The position numbers and the translations under genes were made by a program. 7,962 nucleotides of DNA from Armatimonadota bacterium (GTDB taxonomy: Bacteria; Armatimonadota; SYMT01). The stretch covers positions 1 to 7,962 of the forward strand of contig JAJFMS010000114.1 in assembly GCA_020696885.1 (NCBI GenBank), written 5' to 3'. Below the pieces are notes generated by a model. It was not told the DNA's origin and did no database searches. It was given only the letters and a program-made list of their open reading frames with translations. Positions 1-6,104 of the stretch are shown one piece after another (position 1 is the first letter of the stretch; each line of letters begins with the position of its first letter).

Positions 1-820
1 CGGTCATCTCCAGCTCGCCGCGGTAGACCGGGTCGTGCCAGCCTTCGATGTCGATGGTGCCGGTGTAGCCGGCCCAGCGCAGCTCGCTGATGATGTCGGT
101 CCAGTTGCTGTCCCCGAAGCCGGGGTGCCGGTGGAACGCCCACCCCTGCGCGCCGTGGATGCCGTGCTCGCGGATCACGTCCCACTTGATGGTGGCGTCC
201 TTGCCGTGCAGGTGAAAGATCTTGCCGATCCACTTCCGGAGCTGCGGCAGCGGGTCGATGAGCTGCACCATCTGGTGGCACGGCTCCCACTCCAGGCCCA
301 CGTTGTCCAGCGGCACGGCGTCGAACATCAGCTCCCAGGCGGCCGGGTTATGCGCGATGTTCCAGTCGCCGGTTTTCCAGCTCCCGCCCATCTCGCAGTT
401 CTCGAAGGCCAGGCGCACACCCCGGTCCGCCGCCCGCCTCCCCAGCGGCTCGAACACCTCCCGAAAGCGCGGGATCGAGGCATCCAGCGGCTGCCCGCGG
501 AGCCTGCCTGCGAACCCGGCGACGATATCCGCGCCGAAGAGGTGCGCGTGCTCCACGCACTGCTCCCAGCCATGCAGCGTCTCCCGGTCGATCTCCCCGG
601 TCTCCAGCGGGTTCCCGAAGATGCCCAGCGAGCTGATCCGAGCGTCCGCACCCCCGATCGCCTCCCGCACCTGCTCCGCCAGGCGCGGGAGGTCCGTGCC
701 CCCCAGCGTCTGCCAGAACATAATCTGGAAGCTCTCGAAGCCATGCGGGAGGATCTGGCGGATGTAGCCGGCCGGATCCGGGTCGTTGCCTTTGACGAGG
801 GTGCCGATTCTAGGGGTCAT
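1..820 (-). CDS. Sugar phosphate isomerase/epimerase, xylose-isomerase-like TIM barrel (3' end outside window)
   Basis: The minus-strand frame is open from an ATG at 820-818 to the window edge (273 codons visible, no stop). The translation begins MTPRIGTLVK and shows the features of the AP-endonuclease-2/xylose-isomerase-like barrel: FENCEM (E140), LEWEPCH (E177, E179, H182), HLHGKD (H203, H205) and a late TIDIEGWHDP (E259). Acidic and histidine residues at these strand ends are the usual divalent-metal ligands of the family. Members isomerise or epimerise sugars, inosose or hydroxypyruvate; the substrate here cannot be read from sequence. Family length is about 270-320 residues, so only a short tail should be missing. 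It lies downstream of a Gfo/Idh/MocA dehydrogenase on the same strand, a frequent catabolic pairing. The start is odd: no Shine-Dalgarno sequence is visible, because a CCCAACA heptamer array runs up to two bases from the ATG. Fold call is firm; specific activity is unknown. Confidence 0.9.
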   Translation of the reverse strand, partial: MTPRIGTLVKGNDPDPAGYIRQILPHGFESFQIMFWQTLGGTDLPRLAEQVREAIGGADARISSLGIFGNPLETGEIDRETLHGWEQCVEHAHLFGADIVAGFAGRLRGQPLDASIPRFREVFEPLGRRAADRGVRLAFENCEMGGSWKTGDWNIAHNPAAWELMFDAVPLDNVGLEWEPCHQMVQLIDPLPQLRKWIGKIFHLHGKDATIKWDVIREHGIHGAQGWAFHRHPGFGDSNWTDIISELRWAGYTGTIDIEGWHDPVYRGELEMT

Positions 821-889
821 GGTGTTGGGTGTTGGGTGTTGGGTGTTGGGTGTTGGGATCGCCCAGGGGGCACCCGGGTGTTGGGTGTT
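821..889. repeat. TGTTGGG heptamer tandem repeat, predicted G-quadruplex, abutting a start codon
   Basis: Five perfect TGTTGGG units occupy 823-857. A further unit plus half (879-889) follows after a 21-base interruption that contains the palindrome CACCCGGGTG. The G triplets at 827-829, 834-836, 841-843, 848-850 and 855-857 are each separated by TGTT, so the plus strand satisfies the G3N4 quadruplex pattern with one spare tract. The isomerase start codon is at 820-818, so its mRNA leader reads (CCCAACA)5-CC-ATG. The repeat itself is seen directly; folding is inferred. Confidence 0.9.
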
Positions 890-905
890 CAGGGAGTGAG
901 AACTC

Positions 906-918
906 GGCCGCAACGGCC
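906..918. other. Small G+C hairpin between the dehydrogenase and isomerase genes
   Basis: GGCCG-CAA-CGGCC forms a perfect 5-bp stem with a 3-base loop, about 75 bases past the stop of the dehydrogenase gene. No T tract follows on the minus strand, so it is not a convincing intrinsic terminator. It could stabilise an mRNA end or simply reflect base composition. Confidence 0.35.
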
Positions 919-930
919 TGCGCCCAGAAT

Positions 931-949
931 CTTACTCTTGCTCTTACTC
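931..949. repeat. CTTRCT hexamer simple repeat
   Basis: Three CTTRCT hexamers in tandem (CTTACT, CTTGCT, CTTACT) plus one base lie in the same 173-base spacer as the heptamer array. On the minus strand this is a purine-rich GAGTAA/GAGCAA repeat. No function is evident. Confidence 0.6.
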
Positions 950-993
950 GATCCGGGGCCGCTTCCAGGCCCAACGCCCAGGGCACAGCACCC

Positions 994-2025
994 TCACCAC
1001 CTAACCGCGACCTCCCGCCCCTCCCTCGCGCTGTCGATGGCGGCGAAGACCATCGCGAGGCTCTTGATGTTGTCCGTGCAGATCGTTTGCGGGGTGGCGC
1101 CGGTGTGGACGCACTCCATGAGCTCCCGGATGAGGCCGATATGGCCGCCATCGCGGTCGCTGGGGGCGACGGGTGGGATCTCTACCTCGTTCATCGCATA
1201 GCGGAAGCCGCCCGGCTCCGCCACGGATTCGGCGCGCAGGCTTTCCAGGCCGTCCCACTGCGCGCTCCCCTGCGCGCCGATGACCTGCCACTCGGCGTCC
1301 CAGGAGGTGTTCAGGCCTTCGGAGCACCAGCTCCCGCGGTAGGTGTAGACGATGCCCCCGGTCAGCTCGAACACCGCCACGGCGGAGGCGGAGTGGTCGT
1401 ACCAGGAGCCGGCGGGGTTCCACTCCTTGCAGTAGACGGAAACCGGATCCGCGCCGGTGAGGAACCGGGCCAGGTCGAAGGTGTGGATCGCCATGTCGAG
1501 GAGCAGCGGGTGCTCCATCCGGTCCCGGAAGCCGCCGAAGTGCGCGCCGATGAAGAAGTCGCTGTTGATGGTGGTGAGCGGCCCGATGGCGCCGGAGCGC
1601 AGGAACGCCTGGAGCTGGCGCACGCGCAGGTTGTAGCGGCGGTTCTGGATGACGGCGTAGATCCGGCCCGCTTCCCGCGCGGCGTCGAGCATGCGGCGCG
1701 CGTTCTCCAGGCTGTCCGCCAGCGGCTTCTCGCCCAGCACGTGGCAGCCGTGCCGCAGCGCTTCCAACGTCACGCCGCAGTGCGCCTCCGGGATGGTGCA
1801 ATCGAACACCACGTCCGGCGCTAGCTCGTCCAGCATCGCGCCGAGATCACTCCCCACAGCGGCCTCCGGCGCGAACTCGTCCGCGCGCTTCCGGGCCGCC
1901 TCCGGGTTCAGGTCCACCAGGCCGGCCACCTGCAGCCCCTCCACCAGGTTCGCGGACCGGAGCCATTCGGTGCTCATGCTGCCGCAGCCGGCGAGCACCG
2001 CGCGGAGTATCGGTCTATCCATCAT
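994..2025 (-). CDS. Gfo/Idh/MocA-family NAD(P)-dependent oxidoreductase
   Basis: A cytosolic 343-residue protein of the usual family length. Residues 8-40 form the Rossmann dinucleotide-binding start: AVLAGCGSMS is the glycine-rich loop, and D39 after the second strand (VAGLVDLN) would contact the cofactor ribose. GEKPLADS carries the family EKP motif, with K100 the expected catalytic lysine, and DMAIHTFDLARF (177-188) carries the conserved Asp/His pair of the C-terminal alpha/beta domain (H181 probable catalytic). The family oxidises or reduces sugars, inositols and related hydroxyl compounds; the substrate cannot be named. ATG at 2025-2023 was chosen because GAGG lies six bases upstream; an adjacent ATG at 2022-2020 is possible. 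The isomerase-like gene follows on the same strand after 173 bases, suggesting a shared catabolic role but not a tight operon. Confidence 0.93.
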   Translation of the reverse strand: MMDRPILRAVLAGCGSMSTEWLRSANLVEGLQVAGLVDLNPEAARKRADEFAPEAAVGSDLGAMLDELAPDVVFDCTIPEAHCGVTLEALRHGCHVLGEKPLADSLENARRMLDAAREAGRIYAVIQNRRYNLRVRQLQAFLRSGAIGPLTTINSDFFIGAHFGGFRDRMEHPLLLDMAIHTFDLARFLTGADPVSVYCKEWNPAGSWYDHSASAVAVFELTGGIVYTYRGSWCSEGLNTSWDAEWQVIGAQGSAQWDGLESLRAESVAEPGGFRYAMNEVEIPPVAPSDRDGGHIGLIRELMECVHTGATPQTICTDNIKSLAMVFAAIDSAREGREVAVRW

Positions 2026-2030
2026 GCCGT

Positions 2031-2035
2031 TCCTC
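2031..2035 (-). promoter_or_regulatory. Ribosome-binding site of the Gfo/Idh/MocA gene
   Basis: The minus strand reads GAGGA followed by five bases and then ATG. This supports the start at 2025 and contrasts with the absence of such a site before the downstream isomerase gene. Confidence 0.6.
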
Positions 2036-2090
2036 GTAACTACGCGCCCACGGTCGGACCATCTCTCAATCCTTCGGATGATAGAACGGT

Positions 2091-2101
2091 CTCAAGTTGA
2101 G
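2091..2101. promoter_or_regulatory. Palindrome CTCAA-G-TTGAG in a divergent spacer, possible operator
   Basis: A perfect 5-1-5 inverted repeat lies 66 bases upstream of the dehydrogenase start and 184 bases upstream of the plus-strand MshEN gene. Its right half (TTGAGT, 2097-2102) could act as a -35 box, with TAGGAA at 2119-2124 sixteen bases on as a poor -10. Position and symmetry fit an operator or promoter, but short palindromes arise by chance and neither element is a strong match. Confidence 0.25.
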
Positions 2102-2194
2102 TGACCGAGCGGCCACAATAGGAACACAACCCGCGGAAAACACCGCTCCACGGTCGAAACGCCGGTATGGATTAACCCGCAACCCGGCGGAATA

Positions 2195-2251
2195 GCGCTG
2201 AGAAGTAGGGCCCATCGAACGGAAACCCCCGAAACCGGCGACTTCTAGCGC
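2195..2251 (+). other. Long-range stem-loop in the leader of the MshEN gene
   Basis: GCGCTGAGAAGT (2195-2206) pairs with ACTTCTAGCGC (2241-2251) as an 11-bp stem with one bulged G at 2200. It encloses a 34-base loop and ends 33 bases before the MshEN start codon. The pairing is read directly from the sequence. Whether it is a transcribed regulatory leader is inference. Confidence 0.4.
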
Positions 2252-2284
2252 AAACGGCCCTCCCCCACCCCAGGAATTCGCGTC

Positions 2285-3019
2285 ATGAGATCTCGACCGC
2301 AGCTCGGCAGCATCCTCCTCCGCCTGGGCGTGATCACCCAGGAACAGCTTGACCTGGCGCTGGCGCACCATAAGGCTAATCAGATGCGTCTCGGGGAGGC
2401 GCTGCTGACCCTGGGGTTCTGCCGGGATGCGGAGATAACCCGCGCGCTGGCGGAGCAGCTCGGTCTGCCGTTCGTCGATCTCGAGGAAACCCCTCCTTCC
2501 CGCGAGGCCATGCGCGAAGTCTCCTGGATCCTGGCGCGTCAGCTGGGGGTGGTGCCGGTAGAGAAGAAGCACGGCCGGCTGGTGGTGGTGGCCCGGAATC
2601 CGCTGGACTTCAGCATCGACGCCGCACTGCGACAGGCGGTGGGGATGCCCGTCACCATCGTCTCCGGAGTGGAATCCCAGATCACGCGGATCCTGGACCG
2701 GTACGATCAGATCCTGGTGGGCGGGCACGCTCCGCTTGCCACGGAGAACAGCCACCCGTACCTGAGCAGCCGCCTCGGCGGACGGGTCGGCGTGCAGGAA
2801 GTCCGCCGCTTTCAGGAGGGCGCCGTCTCCCCCTCCCGCCTGGGCGCGCTGATCTCGGGCTACCTGGGCGAAGGCAAGTGGTCCGTGGAGCTGGCGTTCT
2901 TTCACAACACGCTTCGGGTCACCGGCGTCACCGGCGACCGCCGCGAGCCGCTGGCCGAGCTTCCGGGCGATGAGTTCCGCTTCACCATCGCCGCGCCGCA
3001 GGCGTCCGCGGCTCCCTGA
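2285..3019 (+). CDS. Stand-alone MshEN (GspE/PilB N-terminal) domain protein, candidate cyclic-di-GMP receptor
   Basis: A 244-residue protein whose first ~140 residues match the MshEN / T2SSE N-terminal domain of GspE, PilB and MshE ATPases. The diagnostic part is two copies of a 24-residue pattern: residues 6-29 (begins QLGSILLRLG) and 35-58 (begins RLGEALLTLG, ends LAEQ), separated by exactly five residues. In MshE-type proteins this 24-5-24 arrangement wraps around cyclic di-GMP. Copy 2 keeps the leading Arg and final Gln; copy 1 has Gln6 and His29 there. Residues 61-66 (LPFVDL) and 84-106 follow the family pattern. No Walker A/B ATPase follows; residues ~145-244 are an unrecognised tail with a strand-rich end (about 199-236). 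AGGA lies nine bases before the ATG. It stands alone on the plus strand, with no pilus or secretion gene in the window. Domain call is firm; ligand binding is inferred. Confidence 0.88.
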   Translation: MRSRPQLGSILLRLGVITQEQLDLALAHHKANQMRLGEALLTLGFCRDAEITRALAEQLGLPFVDLEETPPSREAMREVSWILARQLGVVPVEKKHGRLVVVARNPLDFSIDAALRQAVGMPVTIVSGVESQITRILDRYDQILVGGHAPLATENSHPYLSSRLGGRVGVQEVRRFQEGAVSPSRLGALISGYLGEGKWSVELAFFHNTLRVTGVTGDRREPLAELPGDEFRFTIAAPQASAAP

Positions 3020-3026
3020 GCCGGCG

Positions 3027-4118
3027 CTACCGGTCGAACGCCAGGATGCGCTCGGCGGCCACTTCCGCGCCGTTCACCGGAATCTGCGGGCCGTCCACCG
3101 GGCGTGAAAGCAGCGCTTCGAGCGGTGCGGCCCAGTCGCCTCGCTCGAACTCGGGCCGCTCGATGCGCTGGATCGGGATCCACCGGGCCAGCCCCTCTTC
3201 CATGATCGGATGCTCCGCGAACTCCTCGCGGGGCGGGTACAGCACCGGGACCCGGCACGCCGCGCTCTCCGACGCGATGCCGTAGCCGATCTTCGAGACC
3301 ACCACGTCGCAGGCCTGTAGCACGTCCAGAAAGCGGCACTGCCAGTCGTCACCCAGCACCAGCAGCCGCTCGTGCGGGCCGAGGTCAAAGTCGCTGAACG
3401 CCACCACGGTAACCCCGGTGGTATCGAGCACGCGGGCCAATACCTGCGGCGCGAGGTCCGGAAACCGGCCGCCCAGCAGCACCAGCGGCCGGTGCGGATC
3501 CGCGCCCAGCTCGAAGAGCCGGCGGCGCACCACCGCGCGCGGGGTCTGCGGCTGCCGCGTCACCAGCGGGATCGCCTCCTGCCGGGGGAAGGCGTCCATC
3601 TCATGGCTCCACGGCAGCCGGAGGAGCAGGTCCGTGGTTGCGTAGCACTCCCGGATCTGGGCGATCACCGGCGCGAATCCCGGACAGCGCTCCACGAACG
3701 GGGCGTAGATGTAGTCCCAGGAGAAGTTGCCGACCGCGATCACCGGCACCCCGGCTTCCCTGCCGATCGACGAGGCCAGCGGCGGGATATCGCTCACGAT
3801 GCGGTCGATGCCCAGCTCGCGGACGCGGCGCGCCTCCGCCTGGATCTGCTCTTCCGCCCGGCCGTACACCTCGCGGCACCGCTGCAGGGTGGCCGGGACG
3901 TCTTGCGCCAGGAGGTCCTTCTCAACCACGCCGGCGTCGATCCGGACGCGCTCGTACGCTACCGGAGCGGCGACGGAGCTCCGGAAGACCCACTCGGGGG
4001 CTTCGGTGCGGGCGAAGAGCTGGAGATCGGGACGGCGAGCGGAGAGAGCGTTCATCACGGCGGTCATCCGGGTGGCGTGACCGTAACCGTGGCCGGTGAT
4101 GTAAAAGAGGATCTTCAC
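3027..4118 (-). CDS. Glycosyltransferase-like protein related to the N-terminal half of L-arabinokinases
   Basis: A 363-residue protein beginning VKILFYITGHGYGHATRM. The GHGxGHATR loop after strand 1 is the signature of the GT-B-like domain found at the N-terminus of plant and bacterial L-arabinokinases. Two further signatures support this: GNFSWDYIYAPFVER (130-144) and SKIGYGIASESAACRVPVLY (275-294), the latter at the nucleotide-sugar-binding position of GT-B enzymes. The GHMP-kinase half of arabinokinase is absent, so this is the glycosyltransferase-like domain alone. It is probably cytosolic or membrane-associated; donor and acceptor are unknown. GTG at 4118-4116 was chosen because it overlaps the upstream aldolase stop as GTGA, implying coupled translation, and because the conserved strand begins there. 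An in-frame ATG 12 codons upstream would overlap the aldolase gene by 40 bases and adds only non-conserved residues. Confidence 0.82.
   Translation of the reverse strand: MKILFYITGHGYGHATRMTAVMNALSARRPDLQLFARTEAPEWVFRSSVAAPVAYERVRIDAGVVEKDLLAQDVPATLQRCREVYGRAEEQIQAEARRVRELGIDRIVSDIPPLASSIGREAGVPVIAVGNFSWDYIYAPFVERCPGFAPVIAQIRECYATTDLLLRLPWSHEMDAFPRQEAIPLVTRQPQTPRAVVRRRLFELGADPHRPLVLLGGRFPDLAPQVLARVLDTTGVTVVAFSDFDLGPHERLLVLGDDWQCRFLDVLQACDVVVSKIGYGIASESAACRVPVLYPPREEFAEHPIMEEGLARWIPIQRIERPEFERGDWAAPLEALLSRPVDGPQIPVNGAEVAAERILAFDR
4115..4118 (-). promoter_or_regulatory. GTGA start/stop overlap coupling the aldolase and glycosyltransferase-like genes
   Basis: The minus strand reads GTGA: TGA (4117-4115) ends the aldolase and GTG (4118-4116) starts the next gene. 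No Shine-Dalgarno sequence precedes this GTG, so its translation probably depends on ribosomes terminating on the aldolase frame. Confidence 0.75.
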
Positions 4119-5014
4119 GATGTGAGGAGTGGGAGCACCTGGCGGATCAACCACTCGGCGTGCCGCTCGGTGTCCGGATCAAGCTGGATGGTGGCTTCGC
4201 GGACGTGGGCGCACCCCAGCAGTCCCAGCTCCTTCAAGATCCGCTTCTCCACGTGCAGGAACAGCTCCATGTGCTGCAGCTCGAACACGATCAGCGGCAG
4301 GATGCTCTGGAACGCCTCATACGCCGCCTGTTCGTTCCCGCGCTTGAGGCTCCAGTAAACGCGGTTTAGCGGCACCAGCGTGGCGGTGCCGGGCATCACG
4401 CCGCAGATCCCCGCGGGCATCAGCTCCAGCGTGTACATCCCGCCCCAGCCTTCCAGCACCCCTACTTCTCCATTCGTGGCTTCCAGGATGGCGCGCACTC
4501 GCGGCGCCATGAACGGGTCTTCCAGCTTCAGGTATTGGAAGTTGGGACAATCCGCCCGCAGCCGCCCGGCGAACCCGGCGCCGACGGTCGGCCCGCCGGG
4601 GTTGAAGTCCTGGATCAGCAGCGGGCCCCGGATCTCCCCACATACCTTGCGGAAGTAGCGGAGCAGGTCGTCCTCGCTCATCGCGAAGACGCGCGGCGCG
4701 GCCATGCTGATCACATCCGCGCCGGCCGCTTCCATCGCCAGCGCCAGCCCGATGGCGACATCCGCCGAGCCGTGGTTCGCCTGCCCGATCACCGGCAGCC
4801 GCCCACGCGACTGGTCCACCGCGATCCGCACCACCGCCAGCCGCTCAGACTCGGAGAGCTTGTAGAACTCGCTGCCGTAGGCGGGCAGGCAGATGGCGGC
4901 GGCGCGCTCGTAGAGGCAGAAGTCCACCACGCGGCGGAGGCTGTCTTCGTCGATCCGCCCGTCGTCGTGGAACGGGGTCGGGATGATCGGGACGATCCCT
5001 TGGATCTGGGGCAC
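4115..5014 (-). CDS. DapA/N-acetylneuraminate lyase (class I aldolase) family protein of unknown substrate
   Basis: From a GTG at 5014-5012 the product is 299 residues, the usual DapA/NAL length. It opens with IQGIVPIIPTPFHDDGRID, the canonical first strand. Schiff-base lysine: K163 in YLKLEDP. The usual GTTGE pocket motif reads AYGSEFYKL (45-53), and the YNxP tyrosine motif reads QDFNP (135-139), so Asp136 occupies the catalytic tyrosine position. Such proteins form a subgroup of the superfamily that cleaves or condenses 2-keto acids; true dihydrodipicolinate synthase activity is unlikely. GTG was chosen because GGAG lies eight bases upstream and homology begins there. The frame stays open upstream to 5266, but that stretch is repeat-rich spacer plus the end of the neighbouring TPR gene. 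It is first in a coupled pair with the glycosyltransferase-like gene. Confidence 0.9.
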   Translation of the reverse strand: MPQIQGIVPIIPTPFHDDGRIDEDSLRRVVDFCLYERAAAICLPAYGSEFYKLSESERLAVVRIAVDQSRGRLPVIGQANHGSADVAIGLALAMEAAGADVISMAAPRVFAMSEDDLLRYFRKVCGEIRGPLLIQDFNPGGPTVGAGFAGRLRADCPNFQYLKLEDPFMAPRVRAILEATNGEVGVLEGWGGMYTLELMPAGICGVMPGTATLVPLNRVYWSLKRGNEQAAYEAFQSILPLIVFELQHMELFLHVEKRILKELGLLGCAHVREATIQLDPDTERHAEWLIRQVLPLLTS

Positions 5015-5022
5015 GGTGGTTA

Positions 5023-5026
5023 CTCC
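5023..5026 (-). promoter_or_regulatory. Ribosome-binding site deciding the aldolase GTG start
   Basis: GGAG on the minus strand, followed by eight bases and GTG. This favours a GTG start at 5014 over the more distant in-frame ATG at 5266. Confidence 0.6.
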
Positions 5027-5041
5027 GGAGTTCAGTGGGAA

Positions 5042-5134
5042 CGGTTTAGACAGGATAACAGGATTGGAAGTGCTGAATCCCGCATGCGGGCGAGGGATTG
5101 AAATCGCCTCGCTGGCAAGGCGTCCTCGCGGACG
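5042..5134. repeat. Intergenic block of short repeats and hairpins upstream of the aldolase operon
   Basis: Four elements lie in under 100 bases. (1) ACAGGATAACAGGATT at 5050-5065, containing the direct repeat ACAGGAT. (2) The 12-base palindrome CCCGCATGCGGG at 5079-5090. (3) AATCCC (5076-5081) facing GGGATT (5094-5099), which shares its left arm with the palindrome. (4) CGTCC-TCGC-GGACG at 5121-5134, preceded by CGCCT (5105-5109) facing AGGCG (5118-5122). The block fills most of the 172-base spacer between the TPR gene and the aldolase operon. It looks like a compact intergenic repeat element rather than a simple terminator, since no T tract accompanies the stems. The stems are seen directly; the idea of a dispersed element is inference. 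Confidence 0.5.
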
Positions 5135-5186
5135 CGGGGCGACGAGATCCGGACCGGCGGCGGCCCTGCTGGATCGGGAGCACGGT

Positions 5187-6104
5187 CTATGCTTCCGGAC
5201 ACGAGGAGTTGGCGGGCGCGCCGCCTTCCGCTTCGCCGTGCTTGGGTCTCTTCCCTTGATGCGCATTCAGGAGTGTCTCGAAGACCGACCGCCACTTCCG
5301 GTCCTGCCGCTCAGCGACTTCGATTCCGAGAAGTGCGACCTCGCGCAGGCGCTTCTGACGACGCCCGAGCACCTGCAGCGCGGCGACGGCGGCCGCTACC
5401 TCGGTCACGTGCGGGTCGGCGGAGAGCTTCGTCTCCTGGAGCAGCGCCTCGCGCTCCCCCATTCGCAGGCGACACTTCTGCTTCTCGACGAGGGAGTTGA
5501 ACTGGAGTGGGCCGAACCGGCTCGCCCAGTCGAACATGAACACCGCTTGCGGGAGGTCAGCGTCCTGCCACGCGTAGATGACGCCGAGCCAGTAGAGGAT
5601 CGTCGGAATCTCGTACTGCGGCATCGGAGCGCGGCAGTACACCAGGGCTTCTTTGTAGTACCACACCGCGTGCTCCAGCGTGTCCGACCCGCCGAAGGTC
5701 CCGGCCATGCGGTAGTAGTCGCCGAGCGACGTCAGTGCGGAACGGATTATCTCGGGACGACCGGACCGTTCCGCGTCGTCCAGCGCCTCGTGAAATAGCT
5801 CCTGCGCGGCCTCGGGCTGGTCAGTGCAGTGATACCGTGCGAGCTCCCCACGGACCGTGGCCCGCGCGACGTGGATCGCCGCGATCGCGACCTCCCCCTC
5901 CGCGGCAGGCTCTTCCCGCTCCAGTCGCGCCAGAAAATCCCGGCAGTACTGGCGCCTCGCCTTCTGTTGGGCAGCGAAGCGCCGATTGAACTCCCGAGAA
6001 TGCTCGAAAGTCAACGAGCGATCGTGGAGCCCCTGGAGACCCTGAATGAATTCGATCATCAGGAAATAGGCCGGATCGATGGTGCGCTCTTGACCGCAAT
6101 CCAT
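5187..6104 (-). CDS. TPR-repeat helical protein of unknown function
   Basis: 305 residues, apparently cytosolic and all-helical, with no signal peptide or membrane segment. At least three tetratricopeptide-like units can be aligned. Residues ~84-117: Y91, A100, F104, A107. Residues ~124-157, with a six-residue insertion: L127, G128, Y131, A146, Y150, A153. Residues ~170-203, the best unit: L173, G174, Y177, A187, F191, A194, P199. The N-terminal ~80 residues are charged and helical. The C-terminal ~25 residues are polar and probably disordered. No enzymatic motif is visible. The ATG at 6104-6102 is preceded by GGGGGTGAG, a partial ribosome-binding site. It follows the sulfur-carrier gene by 62 bases on the same strand and may share its transcript, but no functional link is obvious. 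Likely a protein-interaction scaffold; I do not recognise the family. Confidence 0.75.
   Translation of the reverse strand: MDCGQERTIDPAYFLMIEFIQGLQGLHDRSLTFEHSREFNRRFAAQQKARRQYCRDFLARLEREEPAAEGEVAIAAIHVARATVRGELARYHCTDQPEAAQELFHEALDDAERSGRPEIIRSALTSLGDYYRMAGTFGGSDTLEHAVWYYKEALVYCRAPMPQYEIPTILYWLGVIYAWQDADLPQAVFMFDWASRFGPLQFNSLVEKQKCRLRMGEREALLQETKLSADPHVTEVAAAVAALQVLGRRQKRLREVALLGIEVAERQDRKWRSVFETLLNAHQGKRPKHGEAEGGAPANSSCPEA

Noticed and set aside
821..857. CRISPR-like array
   Set aside because: Units are seven bases with no spacers; it is a microsatellite-type tandem repeat.
906..918. Intrinsic terminator for the dehydrogenase gene
   Set aside because: The stem is only 5 bp and no T tract follows on the minus strand.
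35..1201. A 388-codon open frame on the plus strand
   Set aside because: It lies antisense to the isomerase gene, crosses the simple-repeat spacer (giving a repetitive peptide) and enters the dehydrogenase gene. The composition is Arg/Pro/Ala-rich with no motif. The minus-strand genes explain the sequence.
829..1824. A 331-codon plus-strand open frame opposite the dehydrogenase gene
   Set aside because: A high-G+C shadow frame starting inside the heptamer array. The minus strand encodes an intact Gfo/Idh/MocA protein with all family motifs.
2207..2262. Possible cyclic-di-GMP riboswitch upstream of the MshEN gene (strings such as GCAAACGG)
   Set aside because: The characteristic GEMM elements and the order of its paired helices are not present. 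Only a single bulged stem can be supported.
2066..2905. A 279-codon minus-strand open frame opposite the MshEN gene
   Set aside because: No recognisable motif, and it runs through the divergent spacer. The plus-strand frame carries the conserved MshEN motifs and a ribosome-binding site.
3372..4358. A 328-codon plus-strand open frame
   Set aside because: Antisense to the glycosyltransferase-like gene and the end of the aldolase gene; shadow composition only.
5015..5266. In-frame extension of the aldolase gene to an ATG at 5266
   Set aside because: It would add 84 residues with no homology, translated from the repeat-rich spacer and the end of the TPR gene. The GTG at 5014 has a GGAG site at good spacing and matches the family start.
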